Below, one piece after another: positions 9,474-17,023 of a stretch of DNA of 64,000 bases (the stretch's first letter is position 1; every line of letters begins with the position of its first letter). This DNA comes from Streptomyces camelliae (lineage in GTDB: Bacteria; Actinomycetota; Actinomycetes; Streptomycetales; Streptomycetaceae): contig NZ_CP115300.1 of the NCBI RefSeq assembly GCF_027625935.1, positions 5,890,001 through 5,954,000 on the forward strand, in the 5' to 3' direction. The translations under genes were made by a program, and so were the position numbers. A model generated the notes under the pieces. That model was not told the origin of the DNA, ran no database searches, and saw only the letters and a list, made by a program, of their open reading frames with translations.

Positions 9474-9512
9474 GGAAACTTCCGAGAGGCCACCAATATC
9501 CGGGAAGTTTCT
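9474..9512 (-). promoter_or_regulatory. Paired inverted GGAAACTTCC operator sites upstream of the GH3 gene
   Basis: GGAAACTTCC at 9474-9483 is matched by GGAAGTTTCT at 9503-9512, whose reverse complement AGAAACTTCC differs by one base. The two sites face each other about 29 bp apart, centre to centre, and sit 31-69 bp upstream of the GH3 start. GAAA-centred palindromes of this type are bound by RpiR/MurR-type repressors of amino-sugar genes; that assignment is inference. Confidence 0.5.
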
Positions 9513-9617
9513 TTCCGTCAAGGACATGCGCAGCAACCCCGGCCGGGGTCGGTTCCGGCCACTCCGGTGTCCCAGTTCATGGACATCGGGCTCCCGGCGG
9601 GCGGCCGTACGGCCATC

Positions 9618-10853
9618 ATGGGGGCCATGCCCGCAGTCGAGATCCCCGGTTCCAAGTCCATCACCGCCCGCGCCCTCTTCCTCGCGGCCGCCGCCGACGG
9701 TGTCAGCACCCTGGTACGGCCCCTGCGGTCCGACGACACCGAGGGCTTCGCGGAGGGCCTGACCCGGCTCGGCTACCGGGTGGGCCGCACCCCGGACACC
9801 TGGCAGGTGGACGGCCGCCCGCAGGGCCCGGCGCACGCCGAGGCCGATGTCTACTGCCGCGACGGCGCCACCACCGCCCGCTTCCTGCCGACCCTGGCCG
9901 CCGCCGGCCACGGCACCTACCGCTTCGACGCCTCCCCGCAGATGCGCCGCCGCCCCCTCGGCCCGCTCACCCGCGCCCTGCGCGACCTGGGCGTCGACCT
10001 GCGGCACGAGGAGACCGAGGGCCACCACCCGCTCACCGTCCGGGCGGCCGGGGTCGAGGGTGGCGAGGTGGTGCTGGACGCCGGCCTCTCCTCCCAGTAC
10101 CTGACCGCCCTCCTCCTGCTGGGCCCGCTCACCCGCACCGGCCTCAGGATCCGGGTGACCGAGCTGGTCTCGGCGCCGTACGTGGAGATCACGCTCGCGA
10201 TGATGCGGGCGTTCGGGGTGGAGGTCGTCCGGGACGGCGACGTGTACGACGTCCCGCCGGGCGGCTACCGGGCCACCACCTACGCCGTCGAGCCGGACGC
10301 CTCCACCGCGAGCTACTTCTTCGCCGCGGCCGCCGTCACCCCGGGCCGCGAGGTGACCGTCCCGGGCCTCGGCACGGGCGCGCTCCAGGGCGACCTGCGC
10401 TTCGTGGAGGTGCTGCGCCGGATGGGCGCCGAGGTGGAGATCGGGGCGGACCGGACGACCGTACGCGGCACGGGAGTTCTGCGCGGACTCTCCGTCAACA
10501 TGCGGGACATCTCCGACACCATGCCGACCCTGGCCGCGATCGCCCCGTTCGCCGACGGACCCGTGCGCATCGAGGACGTGGCCAACACCCGGGTGAAGGA
10601 GTGCGACCGTCTGGAGGCCTGCGCGGACAACCTCCGGCGGCTCGGCGTGACGGCGACGACCGGCCCGGACTGGATCGAGATCCAGCCGGGCAGCCCGCTG
10701 CGGGACGTCGAGATCAAGACCTACGGCGACCACCGCATCGTCATGTCCTTCGCCGTGACCGCCCTGCGCACACCTGGCGTCACGTACGACGACCCCGGTT
10801 GCGTACGCAAGACCTTCCCGGGGTTCCACGAGGCGTTCGCACAGCTCGGCTGA
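9618..10853 (+). CDS. EPSP synthase family enzyme (3-phosphoshikimate 1-carboxyvinyltransferase), divergent paralogue
   Basis: A 411-residue enolpyruvyl transferase. Family motifs are present: PGSKS with K13, the RSDDT element, SSQYLTALLL, QGDLRF, DISDTMP (catalytic Asp region), RVKECDR (catalytic Glu) and YGDHRIVMSF. The PEP-site loop that reads NAGTAMR in E. coli AroA is D82-G-A-T-T-A-R88 here, so Ala84 occupies the position of Gly96, as in glyphosate-insensitive class II enzymes. No other shikimate genes are nearby, so this may be a specialised second copy rather than the housekeeping enzyme. The ATG at 9618 is used; an ATG three codons later is possible. The gene is convergent with the next one, with one base between their stops. 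Confidence 0.85.
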   Translation: MGAMPAVEIPGSKSITARALFLAAAADGVSTLVRPLRSDDTEGFAEGLTRLGYRVGRTPDTWQVDGRPQGPAHAEADVYCRDGATTARFLPTLAAAGHGTYRFDASPQMRRRPLGPLTRALRDLGVDLRHEETEGHHPLTVRAAGVEGGEVVLDAGLSSQYLTALLLLGPLTRTGLRIRVTELVSAPYVEITLAMMRAFGVEVVRDGDVYDVPPGGYRATTYAVEPDASTASYFFAAAAVTPGREVTVPGLGTGALQGDLRFVEVLRRMGAEVEIGADRTTVRGTGVLRGLSVNMRDISDTMPTLAAIAPFADGPVRIEDVANTRVKECDRLEACADNLRRLGVTATTGPDWIEIQPGSPLRDVEIKTYGDHRIVMSFAVTALRTPGVTYDDPGCVRKTFPGFHEAFAQLG

Positions 10854-10854
10854 C

Positions 10855-11655
10855 CTACGCCGCCTCGTCGAGCAACCTCAGCAGATGCTGCCGTCCCCCG
10901 CCCAGCAACTCGGGAAGCGGCGCTGCCGACTCGTACCACCGCTTCTCGTACTCCCAGCACAGCCACCCGTCCCAGCCGTTCCGGCACAGGACGTCCACGC
11001 ACTCGGTGAGCGGAAGCACCCCCGCCCCGAGCGGCAGCGGGGTCGTGTCCTCGGCCGAGGCGATGTCCTTGACCTGTACGTATCCCAGGTGTGGAGCGAG
11101 TGCGGCGTAGGTCTCCGCGGGCTGTTCGCCGCCCAGCCAGGTGTGCATCACGTCCCACAGTGCGCCGACGTGGCCGTGTCCGACCGGCCCCAGGACACGG
11201 ATCGCGGCGGCTCCGGTGCGGTGGGAGTCATGGGTCTCCAGCAGGACGCGTACCCCGAGCGCGGCGGCGTCCTCGGCGACGGTGCCGAGCCGCCGGGCGG
11301 CGGCCGCGTCGGACTCGGCGGCGGGCAGGGCCGGGTCGGCGCCGGGGAAGACCCGGATGAAGGGAGCGCCCATGTCATGGGCGAGATGGAGGAGTTGGCG
11401 GATCTCGTCGACGACCGGGGCGTCCTCGCCGGGCGCCGCGACGCGCGCATACCCGGCAATGCCCAGGACTTCGACCCCGGCCGCCTTGAACTCGGCGGCG
11501 ACATCCGCCCGCCCCGCCGCCGAGAGGCCCGGATGCACCGGCTCCTCCGGATGCGCGCGCAGTTCGACACCGTGGTAACCGTGCGCGGTCGCGAGCGCCA
11601 GTACGTCCGGCACCGGCAGACCGGGAACCCCGAGGGTGGAGAAGGCTAGCTTCAT
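10855..11655 (-). CDS. Sugar phosphate isomerase/epimerase (xylose isomerase-like TIM barrel)
   Basis: A 266-residue AP-endonuclease-2/xylose-isomerase-like TIM barrel. It begins MKLAFSTLG, the usual first strand, and contains GYHGVELR after strand 2, the metal-ligand glutamate region LLETHDSHRTG, the WDVMHTW histidine, VQVKD and the terminal CWEYEKRW strand. Such proteins bind a divalent metal and isomerise or epimerise sugars or cyclitols; the substrate is not evident. The ATG (complement of 11653-11655) is used; a GTG two codons upstream is possible. It lies 18 bp downstream of the MarR-GNAT gene on the same strand, so the two may be co-transcribed. Confidence 0.75.
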   Translation of the reverse strand: MKLAFSTLGVPGLPVPDVLALATAHGYHGVELRAHPEEPVHPGLSAAGRADVAAEFKAAGVEVLGIAGYARVAAPGEDAPVVDEIRQLLHLAHDMGAPFIRVFPGADPALPAAESDAAAARRLGTVAEDAAALGVRVLLETHDSHRTGAAAIRVLGPVGHGHVGALWDVMHTWLGGEQPAETYAALAPHLGYVQVKDIASAEDTTPLPLGAGVLPLTECVDVLCRNGWDGWLCWEYEKRWYESAAPLPELLGGGRQHLLRLLDEAA

Positions 11656-11673
11656 GGTCACGGACCCTACTCG

Positions 11674-12447
11674 TCACTCACCCGATCGGTGCAGATCCAG
11701 GCGCCAGTCCTGGCCGATCAGGTCCTTGCCGAAGGAGCGGTGCGGTTTCTCCGCGGTGAGCACGAAACCGTGCCGCTGGTAGATGCGCCGGGCGGCACCG
11801 AGCACGTCGTTCGTCCACAGCACCAGGTCCCGGTAGCCGACCCCGCGCGCGAAGTCCACGACCGCGCCGACCAGCCGGTCCCCGAGGCCGTGCCCCCGTG
11901 CCTCCGGCTCGACCAGCAGCAGCCGCAGCCGTGCGGTGCCGGGCGCGTCGTCCCGTACGCACATCACGCATCCGGCGGGCCGCCCCGCCAGCTCCGCGAT
12001 CCACACCCGCTCCAGATGGGGATCGTGGTCCTCGGCGAAGTCGGCCACGATCCGGGCGACCAGTCCCTCGTAGTCGGCGTTCCAGCCGTACTCGGCGGCG
12101 TACAGCGCGGCATTGCGCTGCACGATCCACCCCAGGTCACCGGGCCGGGGCTCACGCAGCGCGACCCCGGCGGAACCCTGCGGGGCCGGGCTGCCGAGGA
12201 ATGTACGGAGCGTTTCCCGGGCCCGCTCGGCGAGCAGCCCGGCGGCGGCCCGTCCGCGCGCGGTGAGTGCCACGCGTGTCCCGGCGGGGACCCGCTCGAC
12301 CAGTCCGGCCGCCACGAGGGAGTCGAGTGTCCGGCTCACGTGTGCGGCGTCCAGCCCGAGTCGGGTCCGCAGCCCGGCCTCGTCGCTGTCCGTGGTGTGC
12401 GCGAGTTCGTACAGCAACCGGCACTCGGCGATGGTCTGGACGGTCAT
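11674..12447 (-). CDS. MarR-GNAT fusion (winged-helix regulator with acetyltransferase domain)
   Basis: A 257-residue two-domain protein. Residues about 1-90 form a winged helix of MarR type (LLYELAHTTDS, HVSRTLDSLVAAGLVERV, ALTARGRAAAGLL). Residues about 97-250 are a GNAT N-acetyltransferase with the acetyl-CoA loop E-A-R-G-H-G-L-G-D-R-L and a C-terminal RRIYQRHGFVLT strand. Single-chain MarR-GNAT proteins are common in Streptomyces and are thought to sense and acetylate a small ligand or amino-acid-like substrate. The start is ATG (complement of 12445-12447). A 16-bp direct repeat lies immediately upstream (12458-12489), a possible binding site for this or another regulator. Confidence 0.8.
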   Translation of the reverse strand: MTVQTIAECRLLYELAHTTDSDEAGLRTRLGLDAAHVSRTLDSLVAAGLVERVPAGTRVALTARGRAAAGLLAERARETLRTFLGSPAPQGSAGVALREPRPGDLGWIVQRNAALYAAEYGWNADYEGLVARIVADFAEDHDPHLERVWIAELAGRPAGCVMCVRDDAPGTARLRLLLVEPEARGHGLGDRLVGAVVDFARGVGYRDLVLWTNDVLGAARRIYQRHGFVLTAEKPHRSFGKDLIGQDWRLDLHRSGE

Positions 12448-12764
12448 GGCTGGACCCCGATGGTTTCCTGCGGCGATGGTTTCCTGCGGCACCGATGGTT
12501 GAAATCTTGAACTACCTTGACTTCTCTTGCAGTTATCTTCTCCCGCCGCGGTCTGCTTTTGACTTCCACGCCCTCTCATCGTAGGTTTAAACACGAACGT
12601 CACTTATGTCCGTTTAGCACCGGAAGTGACGGATCCGCCGCAGATCGCCTTTGCGGGCGGCGGACCCCCCGCTCGGAGCTGCGCGCAGGCTCTGGAGCGC
12701 CAGGAGAGCGGCCCCGATCGCGGCCGCCGGAAGAAAAAATCCCACCCTCGGAGAGGGGCACACC
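12448..12764. promoter_or_regulatory. 317-bp divergent promoter region with 16-bp direct repeats
   Basis: This gap separates the leftward MarR-GNAT gene from the rightward Gly/Trp peptide gene. It contains two perfect adjacent copies of CGATGGTTTCCTGCGG (12458-12473 and 12474-12489), a truncated third copy CGATGGTT at 12493-12500, and an unusually AT-rich stretch (about 12500-12610) with repeated TTGA/CTTG blocks and a GTTTAAAC octamer near 12585. This is where divergent promoters would be expected. I could not pick a convincing -35/-10 pair by eye, and no gene is visible in it. Confidence 0.5.
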
Positions 12765-13055
12765 ATGCGCGCGCACACCACCCGTATCAAGAGAGTGGCC
12801 ATCGCTGTCTGCTCGGCCCCCATCCTGGCACTCGCGGCCGGGGCCGGAGTCGCCAGCGCCGCCACGACCGCAGCTCCGACCGCGGCTGTCCAGCACGACG
12901 GCGGCGGATGGGGCTGGGGAGACGAAGGCGGCTGGGGCTGGGGAGACCACGGCGGCTGGGGTTGGGGAGACCACGGCGGCTGGGGCTGGGGCGACGAAGG
13001 CGGCTGGGGCTGGGGCGACGGCTGGGGCTGGGGCGGTGACGGAGGCTGCGACTGA
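12765..13055 (+). CDS. Secreted Gly/Trp-rich tandem-repeat peptide
   Basis: A 96-residue protein with a clear Sec signal peptide (about 1-33: RIKRVAIAV, hydrophobic Ala-rich core, ASAAT cleavage region). The mature part is a short Ala/Thr spacer, then an array built from an eight-residue unit GGWGWGDx (x is Glu or His), about four full copies plus shortened ones, ending GGDGGCD with a single cysteine. The mature half is essentially Gly, Trp, Asp, Glu and His. The ATG at 12765 follows a GAGAGGGG site. A 15-bp-stem hairpin at 13097-13133 closes the transcript. I know of no characterised homologue; a surface, metal-binding (His/Asp) or structural role is speculation. Confidence 0.8.
   Translation: MRAHTTRIKRVAIAVCSAPILALAAGAGVASAATTAAPTAAVQHDGGGWGWGDEGGWGWGDHGGWGWGDHGGWGWGDEGGWGWGDGWGWGGDGGCD
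12898..13042 (+). repeat. Tandem repeats encoding GGWGWGD(E/H)
   Basis: The coding sequence repeats a 24-bp unit (GGC GGC TGG GGC TGG GG. GAC plus one variable codon) about four times, followed by shortened copies. The copies are nearly identical in DNA, so they probably arose by recent slippage or unequal exchange and may vary in number between strains. Confidence 0.8.
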
Positions 13056-13096
13056 CCCCCAGTTGTGACGTGACACCCCCTGACGGAAACGAAGGG

Positions 13097-13133
13097 TGGA
13101 TCCGGGTGCCCGGCCCACGGGCACCCGGATCCA
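13097..13133 (+). terminator. Hairpin terminator after the Gly/Trp peptide gene
   Basis: A perfect 15-bp inverted repeat (left arm 13097-13111, right arm 13119-13133, core GGATCCGGGTGCCC) surrounds a 7-nt loop. No long T-run follows, as is usual in Streptomyces. It lies 42 bp after the stop codon. Confidence 0.75.
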
Positions 13134-13193
13134 TATGCCCTCCGCACAGGGAATCCCCGTAGGGGTGAAGGCAGTGGTGAAGGCGGTGACCGG

Positions 13194-14435
13194 ATGAGGA
13201 TCGTCTGCGTGGGCGGAGGCCCGGCCGGGCTGTACTTCTCGATCTCGGCGAAGCTCAGGGACGCCGGGCACGAGATCACGGTGATCGAACGCGACCCGCC
13301 CGAGGCCACCTACGGCTGGGGCGTCGTGTACTGGAATGACCTGCTGGACATCCTGCACGGCAACGACCCCGAGAGCGCACGGGCGGTGAGCGCCGGCTCC
13401 GTGCTCTGGGAGGGGCAGGAGATCCAGCTGCACGGCAGCCGGCACGACGGTACGGCGTACTTCGGGGGCTACGGCTACAGCATGGGCCGCGCCTCCCTCC
13501 TGGACGCGCTGACCCGGCGCGCCCGGTCGCTCGGTGTGGACGTACGGCACGGGGAGTATCTGGCCGACCCTGCCGAGCTGCCCGAGGCCGACCTGATCGT
13601 GGCCGCCGACGGCGCGAGCAGCCGGATCCGGCAGAGCCGCGCCGAGCACTTCGGCACCAAGATCGAGACCGGCCGCAACCCCTACATCTGGCTCGGCACG
13701 GACCGGCAGTTCGACAGCTTCGTGTTCTGCTTCGAGGAGACCGAGGCCGGCTGGGTCTGGTTCCACGCCTACCCGTCGATCCGCGGGATCAGCACCTGCA
13801 TCGTGGAGTGCTCCCCACGGACCTGGCAGGGCCTGGGCCTCGACTCGATGGAGACCGAGGAGGCCGTACCCCTGCTGGAGAAGATCTTCCACCGGGCCCT
13901 GGACGGCCACTCCCTCATCAGCCGGTCCCGCGGTGCCCCGGCGAAATGGCAGCGCTTCACCCACATCAGCAACGAGACCTGGTTCGACGACACCGACGGC
14001 AGGCTCGTCGTCCTGACCGGCGACGCCGCCCACACCACCCACTTCACCCTGGGCTCCGGCACCCGGCTCGCGATGATCGACGCGATCGTGCTGGCCCACA
14101 GCCTGGCCCACCACGCGGATCCCCGCGCGGCCCTGCGCGCCTACGACCAGCACCGCCGCGAGGAACTCCACCCCGTCCAGGCCGGCGCCCGCTCCAGCAT
14201 GGCCTGGTTCGAGCAGCTCGACGACTACCTGGACCGCGACCCGGTCTCCTTCGCCTACGCCATGTCGGTCCGCACCGGCAAACAATCCCCCTGGCGCTAC
14301 CAGGTCCACCTGGCCACCCAGATCCCGCCCGTACGCAAGGCCCGCCTGGCCTACGACAGGGGCCGCCGCTGGTACCGCGACAGGAGGAGGGGCGAGGCAC
14401 CGCTGCCGCTGCTGGGGCGGTCACTTCACAAGTGA
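13194..14435 (+). CDS. FAD-dependent aromatic hydroxylase, salicylyl-CoA/anthranilyl-CoA monooxygenase type
   Basis: A 413-residue flavoprotein monooxygenase. The N-terminal FAD fold reads VCVGGGPAGLYFSI; the GWGVVYWND segment, the AADGASSRIR motif and the late GDAAHTTHFTLGSGTRLAMID motif match salicylyl-CoA 5-hydroxylase and the hydroxylase half of anthranilyl-CoA monooxygenase more closely than generic PHBH enzymes. It lacks the C-terminal OYE-like reductase domain of the bifunctional forms. It probably hydroxylates an aromatic acyl thioester with NAD(P)H and O2. ATG at 13194. Its neighbours give no aromatic degradation operon, so the substrate is uncertain. Confidence 0.75.
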   Translation: MRIVCVGGGPAGLYFSISAKLRDAGHEITVIERDPPEATYGWGVVYWNDLLDILHGNDPESARAVSAGSVLWEGQEIQLHGSRHDGTAYFGGYGYSMGRASLLDALTRRARSLGVDVRHGEYLADPAELPEADLIVAADGASSRIRQSRAEHFGTKIETGRNPYIWLGTDRQFDSFVFCFEETEAGWVWFHAYPSIRGISTCIVECSPRTWQGLGLDSMETEEAVPLLEKIFHRALDGHSLISRSRGAPAKWQRFTHISNETWFDDTDGRLVVLTGDAAHTTHFTLGSGTRLAMIDAIVLAHSLAHHADPRAALRAYDQHRREELHPVQAGARSSMAWFEQLDDYLDRDPVSFAYAMSVRTGKQSPWRYQVHLATQIPPVRKARLAYDRGRRWYRDRRRGEAPLPLLGRSLHK

Positions 14436-14589
14436 CGGTGAGGGAGCGTGGGGAGGGTCGCGGGGAGGACGGCTCGCTTCTCGGCCGACCGGTGAACGGA
14501 TCCCGGGCGGGTCACCTCTCGGCCGGCCGAGTCGGGTGACGGGTGGGCACAGGACGGGGATCCGGTGGCGGAGCCCCCAGGTGGGCCGC

Positions 14590-15636
14590 TCAGGCCCGGG
14601 GCACCCCCGAAGACCCCCGCACCATCAACTCCCCGCGAACCGTCGCGATCCCGCCGGGGGGCGGCTCCTCCCGCCCCATCGCGATCCGCCCGGCCCGCGC
14701 CCCCGCCTCCGCCAACGGCAACCGCACCGTCGTGAGCGAAGGCACCGCATCCACGCTGAACGGCAGATCGTCGAACCCGGCGACAGAGACATCGTCCGGA
14801 ATCCGCAGCCCCGACTCGCGCAGCGCCGCACACGCCCCCAGCGCGACGGAGTCGTTCGCCGCGACGATCCCCGTCAGCCCGGGATCCCGCCGCAGCAACT
14901 CCAGCGTGGCCTCGTACCCGGACCGGCGGTCGTAGCGGCCGTACACCGTCCAGCGCGGATCCTCCTCTATCCCCGCCGTGGCCAGCGCCGCGCGGTGTCC
15001 CTCCAGCCGATGCCGTGTCGTCGTCCGCTCCTCCGGCCCCGCGATGTACCCGAGCCGCCGGTGACCGAGCCCGAGCAGATGCTCGGTCAGCCGGTGCGCG
15101 CCCCCGCGGTTGTCGAAGGTGAGCGCCACGGCATCGGTGCCGGGCACCGGCGGCCGCCCGCACAGCACCACCCGCGTCCCGGCCTCCGCCAGCTTGCGCA
15201 GCTTCGCCGAGACCGCCGCCGCGTGCGGCACGTTCTCCATCGCGCCGCCGGTCAGCACCACGGCCGCCGCACGCTGCCGCTGGAGCAGCGTCAGATACGT
15301 CAGCTCCCGCTCGGGCGACCCCCCGGTGTTGCAGACGACGGCCAGCCGCTCACCGCCCGCTCGGCCGCCGGGTCCGCCGATCTCGGCCTGGATCGCGGAC
15401 GCCATGATCCCGAAGAAGGGGTCCGCGATGTCGTTCACCAGGATCCCGACCAGGTCGGACGTGGCGGCAGCCAGCGCGCTCGCGGGACCGTTGAGGACGT
15501 AGTCCAGCTCGTCCACCGCCCGCAGCACCCGTTCGCGCGTGGAGGCGGCCACCGGGTAGTTGCCGTTCAGTACGCGCGACACCGTCGCGGGGGAGACCTG
15601 GGCGCGGGCCGCCACATCCGCCAGGGTCACCGTCAT
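14590..15636 (-). CDS. LacI-family transcriptional regulator
   Basis: A 348-residue repressor: LacI helix-turn-helix with hinge at the N-terminus (TLADVAARAQVSPATVSRVLNG) followed by a periplasmic-binding-protein-like effector domain (VGILVNDIADPFFG, VVLCGRPPVPG, FDNRGGAHRLTEHLL, GFDDLPFSVDAVPSLTTVRLP). The divergent Gfo/Idh-DUF993-isomerase genes are the obvious target; a LacI-type palindrome lies at 15834-15847. The effector is probably a sugar or cyclitol related to that pathway. ATG at the complement of 15634-15636. Confidence 0.88.
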   Translation of the reverse strand: MTVTLADVAARAQVSPATVSRVLNGNYPVAASTRERVLRAVDELDYVLNGPASALAAATSDLVGILVNDIADPFFGIMASAIQAEIGGPGGRAGGERLAVVCNTGGSPERELTYLTLLQRQRAAAVVLTGGAMENVPHAAAVSAKLRKLAEAGTRVVLCGRPPVPGTDAVALTFDNRGGAHRLTEHLLGLGHRRLGYIAGPEERTTTRHRLEGHRAALATAGIEEDPRWTVYGRYDRRSGYEATLELLRRDPGLTGIVAANDSVALGACAALRESGLRIPDDVSVAGFDDLPFSVDAVPSLTTVRLPLAEAGARAGRIAMGREEPPPGGIATVRGELMVRGSSGVPRA

Positions 15637-15754
15637 GTCGTCGTCCTCCGGTCGCGCTTCGTGTCGTACGCCCTCGTAGACAGCCGGGCACTGCTCCTGG
15701 TTCCGAGCAGATCGCCAGCAGATCTTCCAGCAGACCTTAAAGCCATGGACCCCG

Positions 15755-15776
15755 GTTGTTCGCCCCCTCGAACAAC
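15755..15776. promoter_or_regulatory. Inverted repeat GTTGTTCG/CGAACAAC in the divergent promoter region
   Basis: Perfect 8-bp arms (15755-15762 and 15769-15776) flank a CCCCCT centre between the LacI gene and the Gfo/Idh module. It could be an operator or a short hairpin; nothing distinguishes these. Confidence 0.35.
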
Positions 15777-15833
15777 TCGAAGGGGCAACGGTCTTGTACA
15801 GACCACTGTTCAGAGGCTAGCTTCTCAAGTGAT

Positions 15834-15847
15834 AGAAAGCGCTTGCT
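15834..15847. promoter_or_regulatory. LacI-type operator AGAAAGCGCTTGCT
   Basis: This near-palindrome is centred on the CG typical of LacI-family operators (compare the GAAAGCGCTTTC form) and lies 25 bp before the GTG of the Gfo/Idh gene, where a bound repressor would block transcription. The LacI gene is next to it and reads away from it. Confidence 0.65.
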
Positions 15848-15871
15848 GTACCCGTATATGAGGGGACTGAC

Positions 15872-17023
15872 GTGACACGCAAGACGGTGCGTATCGCCAT
15901 GAACGGCGTGACCGGGCGCATGGGCTACCGCCAGCACCTCGTCCGGTCGATCCTCGCCCTGCGCGAGCAGGGCGGCCTCGACCTCGGCGACGGCACCGTG
16001 CTGTGGCCGGAGCCGATCCTGCTCGGCCGCCGCGAACACGCGCTCCAGGAGATCGCCGAGCGCCACGGCCTGGAGCACATCTCGACGGATCTGGACGCGG
16101 TGCTGGCCGATCCTTCCGTGGACATCTACTTCGACTCCCAGGTCACCTCGGCCCGCGAGGAGTCGATCAAGAAGGCGATCGCGGCCGGAAAGCACATCTA
16201 CACCGAGAAGCCCACCGCCACCGGACTGGAGGGCGCCCTCGACCTCGCCCGCCTCGCCCACGACAAGGGCATCAAGCACGGCGTCGTCCAGGACAAGATC
16301 TTCCTGCCGGGCCTGCTGAAGCTGAAGCGGCTCATCGACGGCGGCTTCTTCGGCCGGATCCTGTCCGTCCGGGGCGAGTTCGGCTACTGGGTCTTCGAGG
16401 GCGACTGGCAGCCGGCCCAGCGCCCCTCCTGGAACTACCGCGCCGAGGACGGCGGCGGCATCGTCGTCGACATGTTCCCGCACTGGGAGTACGTCCTGCA
16501 CGAGCTGTTCGGCCGCGTGACCTCCGTCCAGGCCCTCGCCACCACCCACATCCCGCAGCGCTGGGACGAGAACGGCAAGCCCTACGACGCGACGGCTGAC
16601 GACGCGGCGTACGGCATCTTCGAACTTGACGGCGGCGCCATCGCCCAGATCAACTCCTCCTGGGCGGTCCGGGTCAACCGCGACGAGCTGGTGGAGTTCC
16701 AGGTCGACGGCACGGAGGGCTCGGCGGTCGCGGGCCTGCGCAACTGCCGCGTCCAGCACCGTTCCGCGACCCCCAAGCCGGTGTGGAACCCCGACATCCC
16801 CGCCACCGAGGTCTTCCGCGACCAGTGGCAGGAAGTGCCGGACAACGGCGACTTCGACAACGGCTTCAAGGCACAGTGGGAGCTGTTCCTCAAGCACGTC
16901 TACGCCGACGCGCCGTACCACTGGGACCTGCTCGCCGGCGCCCGCGGTGTGCAGCTCGCCGAACTGGGCCTGAAGTCCTCCGCCGAGGGCCGCCGCCTCG
17001 ACGTACCGGAGATCTCGCTGTGA
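15872..17023 (+). CDS. Gfo/Idh/MocA-family NAD(P)-dependent oxidoreductase
   Basis: A 383-residue dehydrogenase. Its N-terminal Rossmann fold opens with the variant VRIAMNGVTGRMGYRQH (GxxGxxG), and the conserved E-K-P lies in HIYTEKPTATGLEGA. The C-terminal alpha/beta domain includes DGGGIVVDMFPHWEYVL, which corresponds to the GG..D..xH catalytic motif. These enzymes oxidise sugars or cyclitols at ring hydroxyls. It is the first gene of a tight operon with DUF993 and isomerase genes and has a LacI operator upstream. The GTG at 15872 follows a GGGGA site. Confidence 0.85.
   Translation: MTRKTVRIAMNGVTGRMGYRQHLVRSILALREQGGLDLGDGTVLWPEPILLGRREHALQEIAERHGLEHISTDLDAVLADPSVDIYFDSQVTSAREESIKKAIAAGKHIYTEKPTATGLEGALDLARLAHDKGIKHGVVQDKIFLPGLLKLKRLIDGGFFGRILSVRGEFGYWVFEGDWQPAQRPSWNYRAEDGGGIVVDMFPHWEYVLHELFGRVTSVQALATTHIPQRWDENGKPYDATADDAAYGIFELDGGAIAQINSSWAVRVNRDELVEFQVDGTEGSAVAGLRNCRVQHRSATPKPVWNPDIPATEVFRDQWQEVPDNGDFDNGFKAQWELFLKHVYADAPYHWDLLAGARGVQLAELGLKSSAEGRRLDVPEISL

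Noticed and set aside
12765..13055. Lanthipeptide or other RiPP precursor
   Set aside because: It has a Sec signal peptide, lacks Ser/Thr/Cys core patterns, and no modifying enzyme for a known RiPP class is adjacent.
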